From Sedimentisphaerales bacterium (GTDB lineage: Bacteria; Planctomycetota; Phycisphaerae; Sedimentisphaerales; Anaerobacaceae): 64,000 nucleotides of DNA. The stretch is from contig JAFGGH010000046.1 in the NCBI GenBank assembly GCA_016930645.1, positions 1-64,000 on the forward strand. Reading direction: 5' to 3'. Numbering within the stretch: position 1 is the stretch's first letter; every line of letters starts with the position of its first letter. The notes below the pieces were generated by a model. It was not told the DNA's origin. It ran no database searches and saw only the letters and a program-made list of their open reading frames with translations. A program made the position numbers and the translations under genes. Below, in pieces: positions 9,802 to 17,950 of the stretch.

Positions 9802-10881
9802 TTATTCTAACTGCTTGCTTCGATACAACTCAGCTTCCCAGTTTTCAATAAACGCACATGCCCGGTCGGTCATATACTCAATGCCACCCCAGGCAGCGGC
9901 CAGTTGTTTAATCAGTGCCCCATCCCTCGCCAGCTCCAGCGCTAAAGTTGCCTGCTTCTGAGAAGCGGCTACACCAAAAACAGTGTCGGCAAAAACTATC
10001 ACCTGCGGCAGATAACCGTGCTTCTCTTTAAAATCTCCAATGGCTATGCGTGTTGGCTCACCGATGAATGGATATGGCTTAGAATAAACGATATGGTCAG
10101 GTGAAACGGGCCTATCGGCATAATTAAATTTTCCACATGCTTCAATAAAACAATCCTGCTCTTGTCCCCATGTGTTATGGATTTGTTCCTTGGCTTTTTT
10201 GAGTTGCGTTTCGTCCGGCAGGGGATCTTCAGGCAGTTCAAGTTTTATTCCGTTTTTTTTATATTCATCGAGTAACCTGCTGAAGATAAAATTATAAATC
10301 TGTTGTATCCGTTCCGGGGTGTCGGCGGCGACGAAAACACCGTGATTTTTCAAGAAAATTACCTCCGGTTCTTTTCCGTTTTTTTGGAGGTAGTTTTTGA
10401 TTTGTCTGCGTGCTTCCATGCAGAGCTTGTATCCGGGGTCAAAATAGTCAAGCCAGAGAGCCTCAGGAAACAATTGTTTACAGGCTTGTGCCGCGTCTTT
10501 CGAACAGGTCATCCCATTGATTAAAGCCGGGTGTGTGTGGACGACAAAACGAGCATTAAATGAATCGTGCAGGGGAGCTTCTACCGAAGCCCGCCCGTTA
10601 TTTTCATTTATTACCGCCTGGCGCATCACATCTTTTACCAAGGCTTCCCGTTGGAATGGTTCGTCGGGCGGTTTAATGTCATAAAGCCCTGAAAGCTTTT
10701 TTCGATTGATTGTTATAAAAGCATCGACATCCATTTTGGCCAAACAGGTGCCGGATGGTTTTATCCATAATTTATCTTCGCTTTTAACCGAAGTGTTACC
10801 ACCGCCGCCGAGAACATAATCACTAGTTCCAAACTCATTCGACAGCTCTGTTATTTGTTGAAGTAACAGTTCTTTATCCAT
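9802..10881 (-). CDS. Class II aldolase/adducin-family protein (rhamnulose-1-phosphate aldolase, RhaE-like)
   Basis: 359 aa; GGGGNTSVK, KPSGTCLAKM, FVVHTHPALINGMTCS, IFLKNHGVFVAAD class II aldolase motifs; between rhaA and rhaB. Confidence 0.85.
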   Translation of the reverse strand: MDKELLLQQITELSNEFGTSDYVLGGGGNTSVKSEDKLWIKPSGTCLAKMDVDAFITINRKKLSGLYDIKPPDEPFQREALVKDVMRQAVINENNGRASVEAPLHDSFNARFVVHTHPALINGMTCSKDAAQACKQLFPEALWLDYFDPGYKLCMEARRQIKNYLQKNGKEPEVIFLKNHGVFVAADTPERIQQIYNFIFSRLLDEYKKNGIKLELPEDPLPDETQLKKAKEQIHNTWGQEQDCFIEACGKFNYADRPVSPDHIVYSKPYPFIGEPTRIAIGDFKEKHGYLPQVIVFADTVFGVAASQKQATLALELARDGALIKQLAAAWGGIEYMTDRACAFIENWEAELYRSKQLE

Positions 10882-10900
10882 AGTTATTGATTAAATACTA

Positions 10901-12373
10901 TTAACTTTCTGTAATTTTCTGAATAAAGTGTTGCCATTTGCCGCGGTTTTGAGGTTGATATTTCTCCTGAGGGAATGATTCGGCGATGATTTTTCTTCCT
11001 TCCTTCAGGTTTTTTACGCTCCCGTCGGCGACAGCCTGGACGAGAACATTGCCGAGTACGGTGGCTTCTACAGGCCCTGCGATAACCTTCCTGGCTGTTG
11101 CGTCAGCGGTAAATTGGTTTAGAAGCCGGTTTTGTGAACCTCCTCCTACTATGTAAAGACAATCGCTATTCCTACCTGTCAATTTTTCAATCTTTCCAAG
11201 AGTTTGGCAGTATTTTATGGCAAGACTTTCGAGAATAACTCGAATAATCTGCCCCTTGTCTTCTATTATACCATTTCCAGTCGATTTAAGATAGGTGTTT
11301 ATTCTTTGGGGCATATTTCCCATAGAAAGGAATATTTCGGCGTCAATATCAATATAAGCCCTGAATGGTTCTGCGACAGCCGCCATTTCGGTCAATTTGG
11401 AATAATCAAGCTCACAGCCTTCTTTGAGCCATTGTGTGCGGCATTGTTGTACCGGCCATAATCCCATTATATTTTTAAGAAGGCGGATAGTATCGAACAC
11501 CCCGCCTTCATTAGTGAAACTGAATTCGAAAGTCTCGTCATTTATTATTGGCTTGTCAGATTCAATTCCCAAAAGGCTCCAGGTCCCGCTTGAAAGGTAC
11601 GCCCAGTTTTTATCGCCTGCTGCAGGGACCCCTGCGACTGCCGAGGCGGTATCGTGGCAGCCTACAGTTACTACGGGAATTTGCGTACAACCAAGTTCGG
11701 CGGCAAGGGCTTTTTTGAGCCGGCCAGCATTGGTGCCCGGCCGGGTAATTTCAGGAAAGATTTGTTTAGGCAGCCCAAAGGCATTTAATATAGTATCAGA
11801 CCAGTTGCCGGTCCTCATGTCCATAATCTGAGAAGTGCTTGCCATCGAATATTCAGCGGCAACCTGGCCGGTAAGGTGATACATTATTAAATTTGGCATT
11901 AACAGGAGTTTTGAAGCTTTTTCCAAAATCTGCGGTTTATATTCCTTGTAGGCAAGAAGCTGATAAAGACTGTTAAAAGGCAGAAGCTGAATACCGGTAT
12001 TAAAATATATGTCCTTTTTAGGCATAGTCCGGCATGCCTTTTCAATCATCCCGACATTTCTTTCGTCACGATAGTGATAGGGATTTTCGAGGAGGTTGCC
12101 TTCTTTGTCAATCAAGCCGAAATCCACGCCCCAGGTATCGACACCTATGCTGCGAACATCTTTTTTAATATCCAATGCCTTTGCGATGCCGGTTTTTATC
12201 TCTCTGATTAGACGCGGGAAATCCCATTTTAATGAGCCGTTCTCTTCAATCGGGCCGTTTGAAAAGCGGTATGCTTCGGTTAAAGTGATTTTGTTATTTT
12301 TCAAAGCGGCAAGCATAACTCTGCCGCTTTCGGCTCCCAAGTCAACAGCAATGTAATTTGAACAAGACATCAT
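10901..12373 (-). CDS. rhaB: Rhamnulokinase (FGGY family)
   Basis: 490 aa; IAVDLGAESGRVMLA, IGVDTWGVDFGLID, YLSSGTWSLLGIE, YIVGGGSQNRLLNQFTADAT. Confidence 0.95.
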   Translation of the reverse strand: MMSCSNYIAVDLGAESGRVMLAALKNNKITLTEAYRFSNGPIEENGSLKWDFPRLIREIKTGIAKALDIKKDVRSIGVDTWGVDFGLIDKEGNLLENPYHYRDERNVGMIEKACRTMPKKDIYFNTGIQLLPFNSLYQLLAYKEYKPQILEKASKLLLMPNLIMYHLTGQVAAEYSMASTSQIMDMRTGNWSDTILNAFGLPKQIFPEITRPGTNAGRLKKALAAELGCTQIPVVTVGCHDTASAVAGVPAAGDKNWAYLSSGTWSLLGIESDKPIINDETFEFSFTNEGGVFDTIRLLKNIMGLWPVQQCRTQWLKEGCELDYSKLTEMAAVAEPFRAYIDIDAEIFLSMGNMPQRINTYLKSTGNGIIEDKGQIIRVILESLAIKYCQTLGKIEKLTGRNSDCLYIVGGGSQNRLLNQFTADATARKVIAGPVEATVLGNVLVQAVADGSVKNLKEGRKIIAESFPQEKYQPQNRGKWQHFIQKITES

Positions 12374-12383
12374 TTTATCCCTG

Positions 12384-14102
12384 CTATTTTGCGATTTTTA
12401 ACAGTTCTTCTTCAGCCTCTTTTGTCCACAGGCCACTCTCAAGTTTATCAGCAATTGAAGGATAATAATCGCTTAATTTTGAAAGATTTATCAGCCCCAT
12501 TTTTTCAAGGGCGGGATAAACAATTATCTTGCCGGCTAAAGTCCTGTTTTCCACGGCTCTGATACCATCGATTGCGCCTGCCATACCGCTGACAGCATCG
12601 ACGGAAAGGTTTGTGTCGAGAGCCCCTGAAGTTACTTTTTCCAGGACTACCTTCATATCAATCAATCGTGAGCCGCTTGTGCCGAACATATAACATCTGT
12701 TTGAAATGTATGTATCCAGGTCAATTTCCTGAATTGTGCCGGCTGGTATCCCAGCGAAAATATTTATAAGATTGCCCGGCTGCGACGCGCTCCGCCGCGG
12801 CGAGCCCGGCAGAGAATTTTTTACAGCGCGAGCGACAAGTGAGCCGACCGGCGCCATTATCGCATGATAGCTGAACTTTCCTTCAACCGGTTCTTTGTGA
12901 GGATTGACAAGTTTAAGCTCGACATTATTCTTTCGGGCAAGGAATCGAGTCTTTTGTTCGAGAATATTTATTCTTTCATCATCAAAATCGGTTGCAGTTA
13001 TTGAAATATTTTCTTTTCTGCAGCAGAGCAGACGAATGACGTGCATTTGTCCCATTGGCCCGGCTGCGCCTATGATAATTATTTTGTCGCCATTACGAAC
13101 TTCACCAGATTGCGGTATGTTTTTATAACCGTCCGAGGCGTTATCAGTAACTGTTCCAATCCATCGGGTTTGCCCATAATGCACTCTGCCTACATCAATA
13201 GCAATATCAGTGCTGATTTTTCTTCCGGCAAGGACGATATTGATTATTCCCCCAGGAGACAATTTTGTATTCAGCGTCTCAATGACTTTTTTGTCAGAGC
13301 CGAAGTAAACAATGTCCTTGAATGACTCATCTACAAGCCCAACCAGGTTCTTTACTTTTTTCAAAGAAATGTCGAGGCCCTCTAAAGCTTTCAAATGCTC
13401 ATCATCTGAGCAATGATGATATATACAACAAGGCTTGCCTTTGGTAGAAAAACTCTCTTTCACACCTTTGATTTCGAATCCACTATCGGCTACGACTAAA
13501 AGCTCACCATCCGGCAAAATTCTGTTTCTGTCTTCAGTTATATATGCGTTTTCCACACATGCCCATGGCTCGACAAGAGCGATCGCTGAAGCGCTCAAAT
13601 CACTTTCAACCGGAATGAGAAAACTCTCACCGGTATCAGGGTCAACAATAATTCTTTCATCCATCAGGACGTATTGCTGCAAACCGCCTTCGAAATTATA
13701 TCCAAAGGCCGCGTTTGATTTTTCCGTTGTTAACCACCTGTAATCGGTTTCTATGAGAACTCTTTGGCCTACCTGGTGCCTTTTGGCTTTATCACCTGTT
13801 GCGACAATTTTGCAGCAGGCTTCGTGGCCGGGGACTGCTGGAAGCCGACCAGGTTTATATGACGGAATTTCTTTTAGAATATTACTGTCTATTCCGGAAA
13901 GAACCTCACTTTTTCGGGCGTGTTTATCGAACTGTTTTAACAGTTTCAAATCCGAGAAGCACAGGCCGACCGCCTCGACTTTCGCTAAAATCTGGTATGG
14001 CCCCGTCTGATAAACCTCTTTGGAATTGTTGAGTCTTAATTTGTCAGGTCCAATCAGTTCCAGAGCATATTGAGTTGTAGGAATCTTTTGTTTGCTTTCC
14101 AT
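12384..14102 (-). CDS. Zinc-type alcohol dehydrogenase-like protein with enlarged/duplicated Rossmann region
   Basis: 572 aa; AKVEAVGLCFSDLKLL, LPAVPGHEACCKIVATGDKAKRHQVGQRVLIE (GroES-like ADH), IIIIGAAGPMGQMHVIRLL Rossmann motif. Confidence 0.75.
   Translation of the reverse strand: MESKQKIPTTQYALELIGPDKLRLNNSKEVYQTGPYQILAKVEAVGLCFSDLKLLKQFDKHARKSEVLSGIDSNILKEIPSYKPGRLPAVPGHEACCKIVATGDKAKRHQVGQRVLIETDYRWLTTEKSNAAFGYNFEGGLQQYVLMDERIIVDPDTGESFLIPVESDLSASAIALVEPWACVENAYITEDRNRILPDGELLVVADSGFEIKGVKESFSTKGKPCCIYHHCSDDEHLKALEGLDISLKKVKNLVGLVDESFKDIVYFGSDKKVIETLNTKLSPGGIINIVLAGRKISTDIAIDVGRVHYGQTRWIGTVTDNASDGYKNIPQSGEVRNGDKIIIIGAAGPMGQMHVIRLLCCRKENISITATDFDDERINILEQKTRFLARKNNVELKLVNPHKEPVEGKFSYHAIMAPVGSLVARAVKNSLPGSPRRSASQPGNLINIFAGIPAGTIQEIDLDTYISNRCYMFGTSGSRLIDMKVVLEKVTSGALDTNLSVDAVSGMAGAIDGIRAVENRTLAGKIIVYPALEKMGLINLSKLSDYYPSIADKLESGLWTKEAEEELLKIAK
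12774..12810. repeat. GC-rich palindromic insertion flanked by 7-bp direct repeats inside the Zn-ADH-like gene
   Basis: GCCCGGC (12774-12780) TGCGACGCGCTCCGCCGCGGCGA GCCCGGC (12804-12810); 30-bp periodicity, in frame, encodes an extra SPRRSASQPG-type segment. Confidence 0.65.
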
Positions 14103-14105
14103 TTT

Positions 14106-15197
14106 TCAGTGCAACATAATCTGGCCGCCGGTAACAGGTAAAGCCTGGCCAGTCTCGTATTTTTGTTCAATCAGGTAATAAATCGCTTTGGTTACATCCG
14201 TAGTTTTACAGCCTCTGCCCATTGGAACTTTGGCTTCGTAGGCTTTTCGAACGTCGGCAATTGTTTTAGCCCCTTTTACTTTCCCTGCTCGTAGATACTG
14301 AGCAAACAGGCCGTTTTCAGGATCGGACCACAGAGGCCCGTCAAAAAAGTTACCCGGGCATATTGAATTTACTTTGATGCCGTCTTCTATCAGTTCAAGT
14401 GCAAATGATTGCGTTAGTCCAATACCGCCGAATTTGCTGCCGGCGTAGGCGAAGTTTTTGTTCGAGCCTTTCAGGCCTGACTTTGAATTTATCTGTATGA
14501 TGTCACCGGCATAAGAAGGATTTACCTTGTGCTGAAGGGCAAGAACCGGTGCTGCCTGCTGTACACAAAGAAAATATCCCTTATAATTAACTTTAGTTAC
14601 TAAATCAAAATCCTTCTCCGGCTGAGTCTTTACGCTTTGGGCCAATAAAATTCCCGCGTTTGAAATGAAAACATCGAAACCACCGAACAATTTAACAACC
14701 TCAGAGATGGCAGAGTGAATGGAATCCTTATTTGTTACATCCATACCAAGAGCAAACGACCTGTCCTGTCCGAGACTATCTTTTAAAACTTTTGCCTGCT
14801 GCTGTGCTTTTTCAAGGTTAACGTCAGCTAAAAATACATAAGCCCCCTCAGAGGCCATGTCCCGAGCAATTTCAAGACCGAATCCCTGTGCGGCGCCGGT
14901 GACAATCACGACCTTGCCGGTGACTTTACCTTGTAAATCATCCGCCGGTTTGATTACCCTAAAAACACCCAAGCCTTCAACATTTACAGCGTCTATAGGA
15001 CCTTTATGACTTTTAACAGCCTTTGTAAGTTGCTCTATTATCTGCTCCTGGCTGCTGTTTTCTTTTAGAGAGATATTTAATATGCCTTTATCGCCTTTAT
15101 TATTGTTTTCTTCGAAGCGGATGACTGGTAATCGTTCCCTATTAGCTAACAACATTCTCAAAACCGGAGCGACGTTTTCAATTGTGATATTATCCAT
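14106..15197 (-). CDS. SDR-family dehydrogenase with ~100-aa N-terminal extension (resembles the dehydrogenase half of RhaEW-type bifunctional proteins)
   Basis: 363 aa; GKVVIVTGAAQGFGLEIARDM, YAGSKFGGIGLTQSFA (YxxxK), NSICPGNFFDGPLW. Confidence 0.8.
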   Translation of the reverse strand: MDNITIENVAPVLRMLLANRERLPVIRFEENNNKGDKGILNISLKENSSQEQIIEQLTKAVKSHKGPIDAVNVEGLGVFRVIKPADDLQGKVTGKVVIVTGAAQGFGLEIARDMASEGAYVFLADVNLEKAQQQAKVLKDSLGQDRSFALGMDVTNKDSIHSAISEVVKLFGGFDVFISNAGILLAQSVKTQPEKDFDLVTKVNYKGYFLCVQQAAPVLALQHKVNPSYAGDIIQINSKSGLKGSNKNFAYAGSKFGGIGLTQSFALELIEDGIKVNSICPGNFFDGPLWSDPENGLFAQYLRAGKVKGAKTIADVRKAYEAKVPMGRGCKTTDVTKAIYYLIEQKYETGQALPVTGGQIMLH

Positions 15198-16494
15198 TAG
15201 TTAATATCTCCGCCTTATTATTACTGAAATATTTATGTAAAACAGCTTCGCCAATTTTCTTGAATGCCTTTATCCTTTCTTCTGCGTCTTCATAATCCGG
15301 GTTGGCAAGTCCATTTTCATCGACAAATCCGCATTTACCGTTGGCTGATAAATACTGATGAGCCGCAACTACCATTGCCCCTTCTGTGAATATCTCAATT
15401 ATATCCTTTGGTATCGCTTTTCCGTCCGAGCAGACCGGCTCAATAGTAAGCATATCAAGGGTATTATGTTCAGTCCCTGCAAGCACGGCTATGCCAGCAT
15501 CACGAATGGCTATCACATATTCTTTTAGCACTTCAGGGCTGTTGCGTACGGTAATAAACTCAACTATTGAATAATTGTTGTGTTTCAAGTTTTCGATTAA
15601 AATTTCGGGTGTTGCTTCGTACTCACATAAAGGATCTGTGCAATCAGCGACAACAGGGTAGCAGGGTATGCCGCCTAATTCGAGTATCAACTCTTTTGCC
15701 TGAGCTAGGCTGACAAAAGTTTCCGGTACATAACAGGGTTTGCCGGTCTTCATTAAGTTCGAACGTATTTCATTTTGAATTCCGATGGGATCGTCCGGTT
15801 TGGATTTTATTAGAGTATTAAGAATTTCGCTTAGTTTATTTTTTCTTTTTTCTAAGTCCACTTTTTTAAAAAACTTCTGTTGAAATGCCAGGGCAAGATG
15901 TCTTTCCTGTGGCACTACCGACTCCGGGCTGCACTTGTGGCGATTGATAATCAGTTCAATAATAGCTTTATCATCAAGGCCTGTTTCAATCCCGAAATCC
16001 GCGAAATGTTTTGCTAATTTTTCCGTCATTAGCCGCATTCTCTCAGAGTCATTTTTGCGGATAATGTCAAGTAGCCGCTTAGCTTTATCTGTTTGATTAA
16101 AAAATTTTGTAATACCCTTGCCGCATACATAGTATTTTCCCGGATTGCCCGGGTCGTTTACTCGAATCCCTTTTTCCTGCAAATCTTTTTCAAGAGCGAT
16201 TATCTCAGTGTTGAAAAGAGGGAATATTCCTTTTCCCAGAGCTGCTTGTGCGAAATTCCGATAGACGGAAAAATCATAATAATTACCCACACCGAGTATT
16301 TTTATACCCTGCTCAGCGGCAAGATTTACAGCCTGCTCGACGCTTTCAAAAGCCGAAAAATTCGGCGGTAAGTGAATATGTGTATTTATAAAAAGATTGT
16401 CGCCGTTTGGCAGAATATTGCCTGTCGATGCGCTGATATTTTTAATATCACCTAAGGACTTCAAGAAATCTAATGGAGCTTCGTTAGTTTTCAA
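15190..16494 (-). CDS. PHP-domain-like metal-dependent hydrolase, function unknown
   Basis: 434 aa; LFINTHIHLPPNFSAFESVEQAVNLAAEQGIKILGVGNYYD (HxH, PHP-like), LAGTEHNTLDM; overlaps SDR by 8 bp. Confidence 0.6.
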   Translation of the reverse strand: MKTNEAPLDFLKSLGDIKNISASTGNILPNGDNLFINTHIHLPPNFSAFESVEQAVNLAAEQGIKILGVGNYYDFSVYRNFAQAALGKGIFPLFNTEIIALEKDLQEKGIRVNDPGNPGKYYVCGKGITKFFNQTDKAKRLLDIIRKNDSERMRLMTEKLAKHFADFGIETGLDDKAIIELIINRHKCSPESVVPQERHLALAFQQKFFKKVDLEKRKNKLSEILNTLIKSKPDDPIGIQNEIRSNLMKTGKPCYVPETFVSLAQAKELILELGGIPCYPVVADCTDPLCEYEATPEILIENLKHNNYSIVEFITVRNSPEVLKEYVIAIRDAGIAVLAGTEHNTLDMLTIEPVCSDGKAIPKDIIEIFTEGAMVVAAHQYLSANGKCGFVDENGLANPDYEDAEERIKAFKKIGEAVLHKYFSNNKAEILTNG

Positions 16495-16505
16495 GATACA
16501 CCTAT

Positions 16506-17936
16506 TTATTTCATTTCTTCAGCTTCTGCGGTTATTTTTGTAATTTTACGAGGCGGGAGGTTCATAGCGCTGCCGAATGAATCTTCTGCCGCTTCCTTGA
16601 CCGCTTCCGAAAGTGTCGGATGGGCGAAAATCATTTCTGCCAGATCTTTAGTATCAGCTTTTGCCGACAGCATTGCGGTGGCACTTTCTATAATTTCAGT
16701 CGCATTATGGCCTATGATGTGAACGCCGAGAAGGGTGTTGTTTTCTCGGTGTCTTATAACCTTAACAAAACCAAATTCCTCAGCGACCGCCATAGCTTTT
16801 CCAAGATAGCCTGTTGGAAAGCGGCCGATACTGACCGGAATTTTTTGTTTCTGAGCCTGCTGTGTTGTTATACCGACCGATGCTATTTCAGGGAAAGTAT
16901 ATACTCCGTTTGGAACCGGCAAAGACTGCTCGGCGTTATCACCGAGAGCATTTTTGACCGCGACCATTCCCTGCGCGCTTGCAGCGTGGGCTAAAAGACA
17001 TCTGCCGTTGGCATCGCCTATGCAGTAATAATTCTTTACCGCCGTTTCCATTTTATCGTTGACTTTGATAAAACCTCTGTTGGTATCGAGTCCTATGCTT
17101 TCCAATCCGAGTTCCTGAGTGTTAGGTCTGCGTCCGGTCGCGACAAGAACTTTATCTATTTCGAGATTTTTACCGCCGGAGATTATGGCTTTTACATTAC
17201 CATTTTTGATTGATATTTCCTCAACCTTAACGCCGGTGTGTATATCGACGCCTCTCTTTGAGAAAACATCGGATAAAGACTGTCCAAGCGATAAATCCAT
17301 TTCCGGCAGCAGTTGTTCCATCATTTCAACGATTGTTACTTTGACGCCGTATTCATTCATCATGCAGGCGAACTCACAGCCTATAACTCCGCCACCTACA
17401 ATCAAAAACCTCTTCGGAAGTTCCTTCCAGTGCAGGGCTTCATCGGAAGTGCAGATATATTCAGGCTCATCAGGCCAGCCGCCAATTCGGGCAGGTACGG
17501 AACCTGGAGCGAGAATTACTTTTTCGGCGGTGATAATTTCTGAATTACCTTTTTCATCGGTTATTTGTATTTTGCCGGGGGCTTGAATTATTGCCTTGCC
17601 GTTGAATAATTCAACTTGCCGAGACGTAAATAATCCTTTAATTCCTCCTCTTAACTTCTTTAATATCAAGTCTTTACGGTTTTGAATCGCAGGCCAGTCG
17701 AAATTGACTTCTCCATCAACTTTTATGCCAAGCTGTTTAGAATTTTTGGTTTTATGCAGAAGCTCAGCCGAAGCAAGCAGTGCTTTTGAAGGGATGCAAC
17801 CGTAATTCAGGCAGGTTCCGCCGAGAAGGTGCTTTTCCACGACAGCGGTTTTAGCTCCCATTTGTGCGGCTTTTAATGCAGCTATATATCCGCCAGGGCC
17901 GGTTCCAATTACAGCTATTTTAAAATGTTTCGACAT
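16506..17936 (-). CDS. lpdA: Dihydrolipoyl dehydrogenase (E3)
   Basis: 476 aa; IAVIGTGPGGYIAALKAAQMG, GGTCLNYGCIPSKALL redox-active CxxxxC, HAHPTLSEAVKEA-type C-terminus (FAHPTLSEAVKEAAED). Confidence 0.95.
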   Translation of the reverse strand: MSKHFKIAVIGTGPGGYIAALKAAQMGAKTAVVEKHLLGGTCLNYGCIPSKALLASAELLHKTKNSKQLGIKVDGEVNFDWPAIQNRKDLILKKLRGGIKGLFTSRQVELFNGKAIIQAPGKIQITDEKGNSEIITAEKVILAPGSVPARIGGWPDEPEYICTSDEALHWKELPKRFLIVGGGVIGCEFACMMNEYGVKVTIVEMMEQLLPEMDLSLGQSLSDVFSKRGVDIHTGVKVEEISIKNGNVKAIISGGKNLEIDKVLVATGRRPNTQELGLESIGLDTNRGFIKVNDKMETAVKNYYCIGDANGRCLLAHAASAQGMVAVKNALGDNAEQSLPVPNGVYTFPEIASVGITTQQAQKQKIPVSIGRFPTGYLGKAMAVAEEFGFVKVIRHRENNTLLGVHIIGHNATEIIESATAMLSAKADTKDLAEMIFAHPTLSEAVKEAAEDSFGSAMNLPPRKITKITAEAEEMK

Positions 17937-17950
17937 TATTTATCCTTCTG

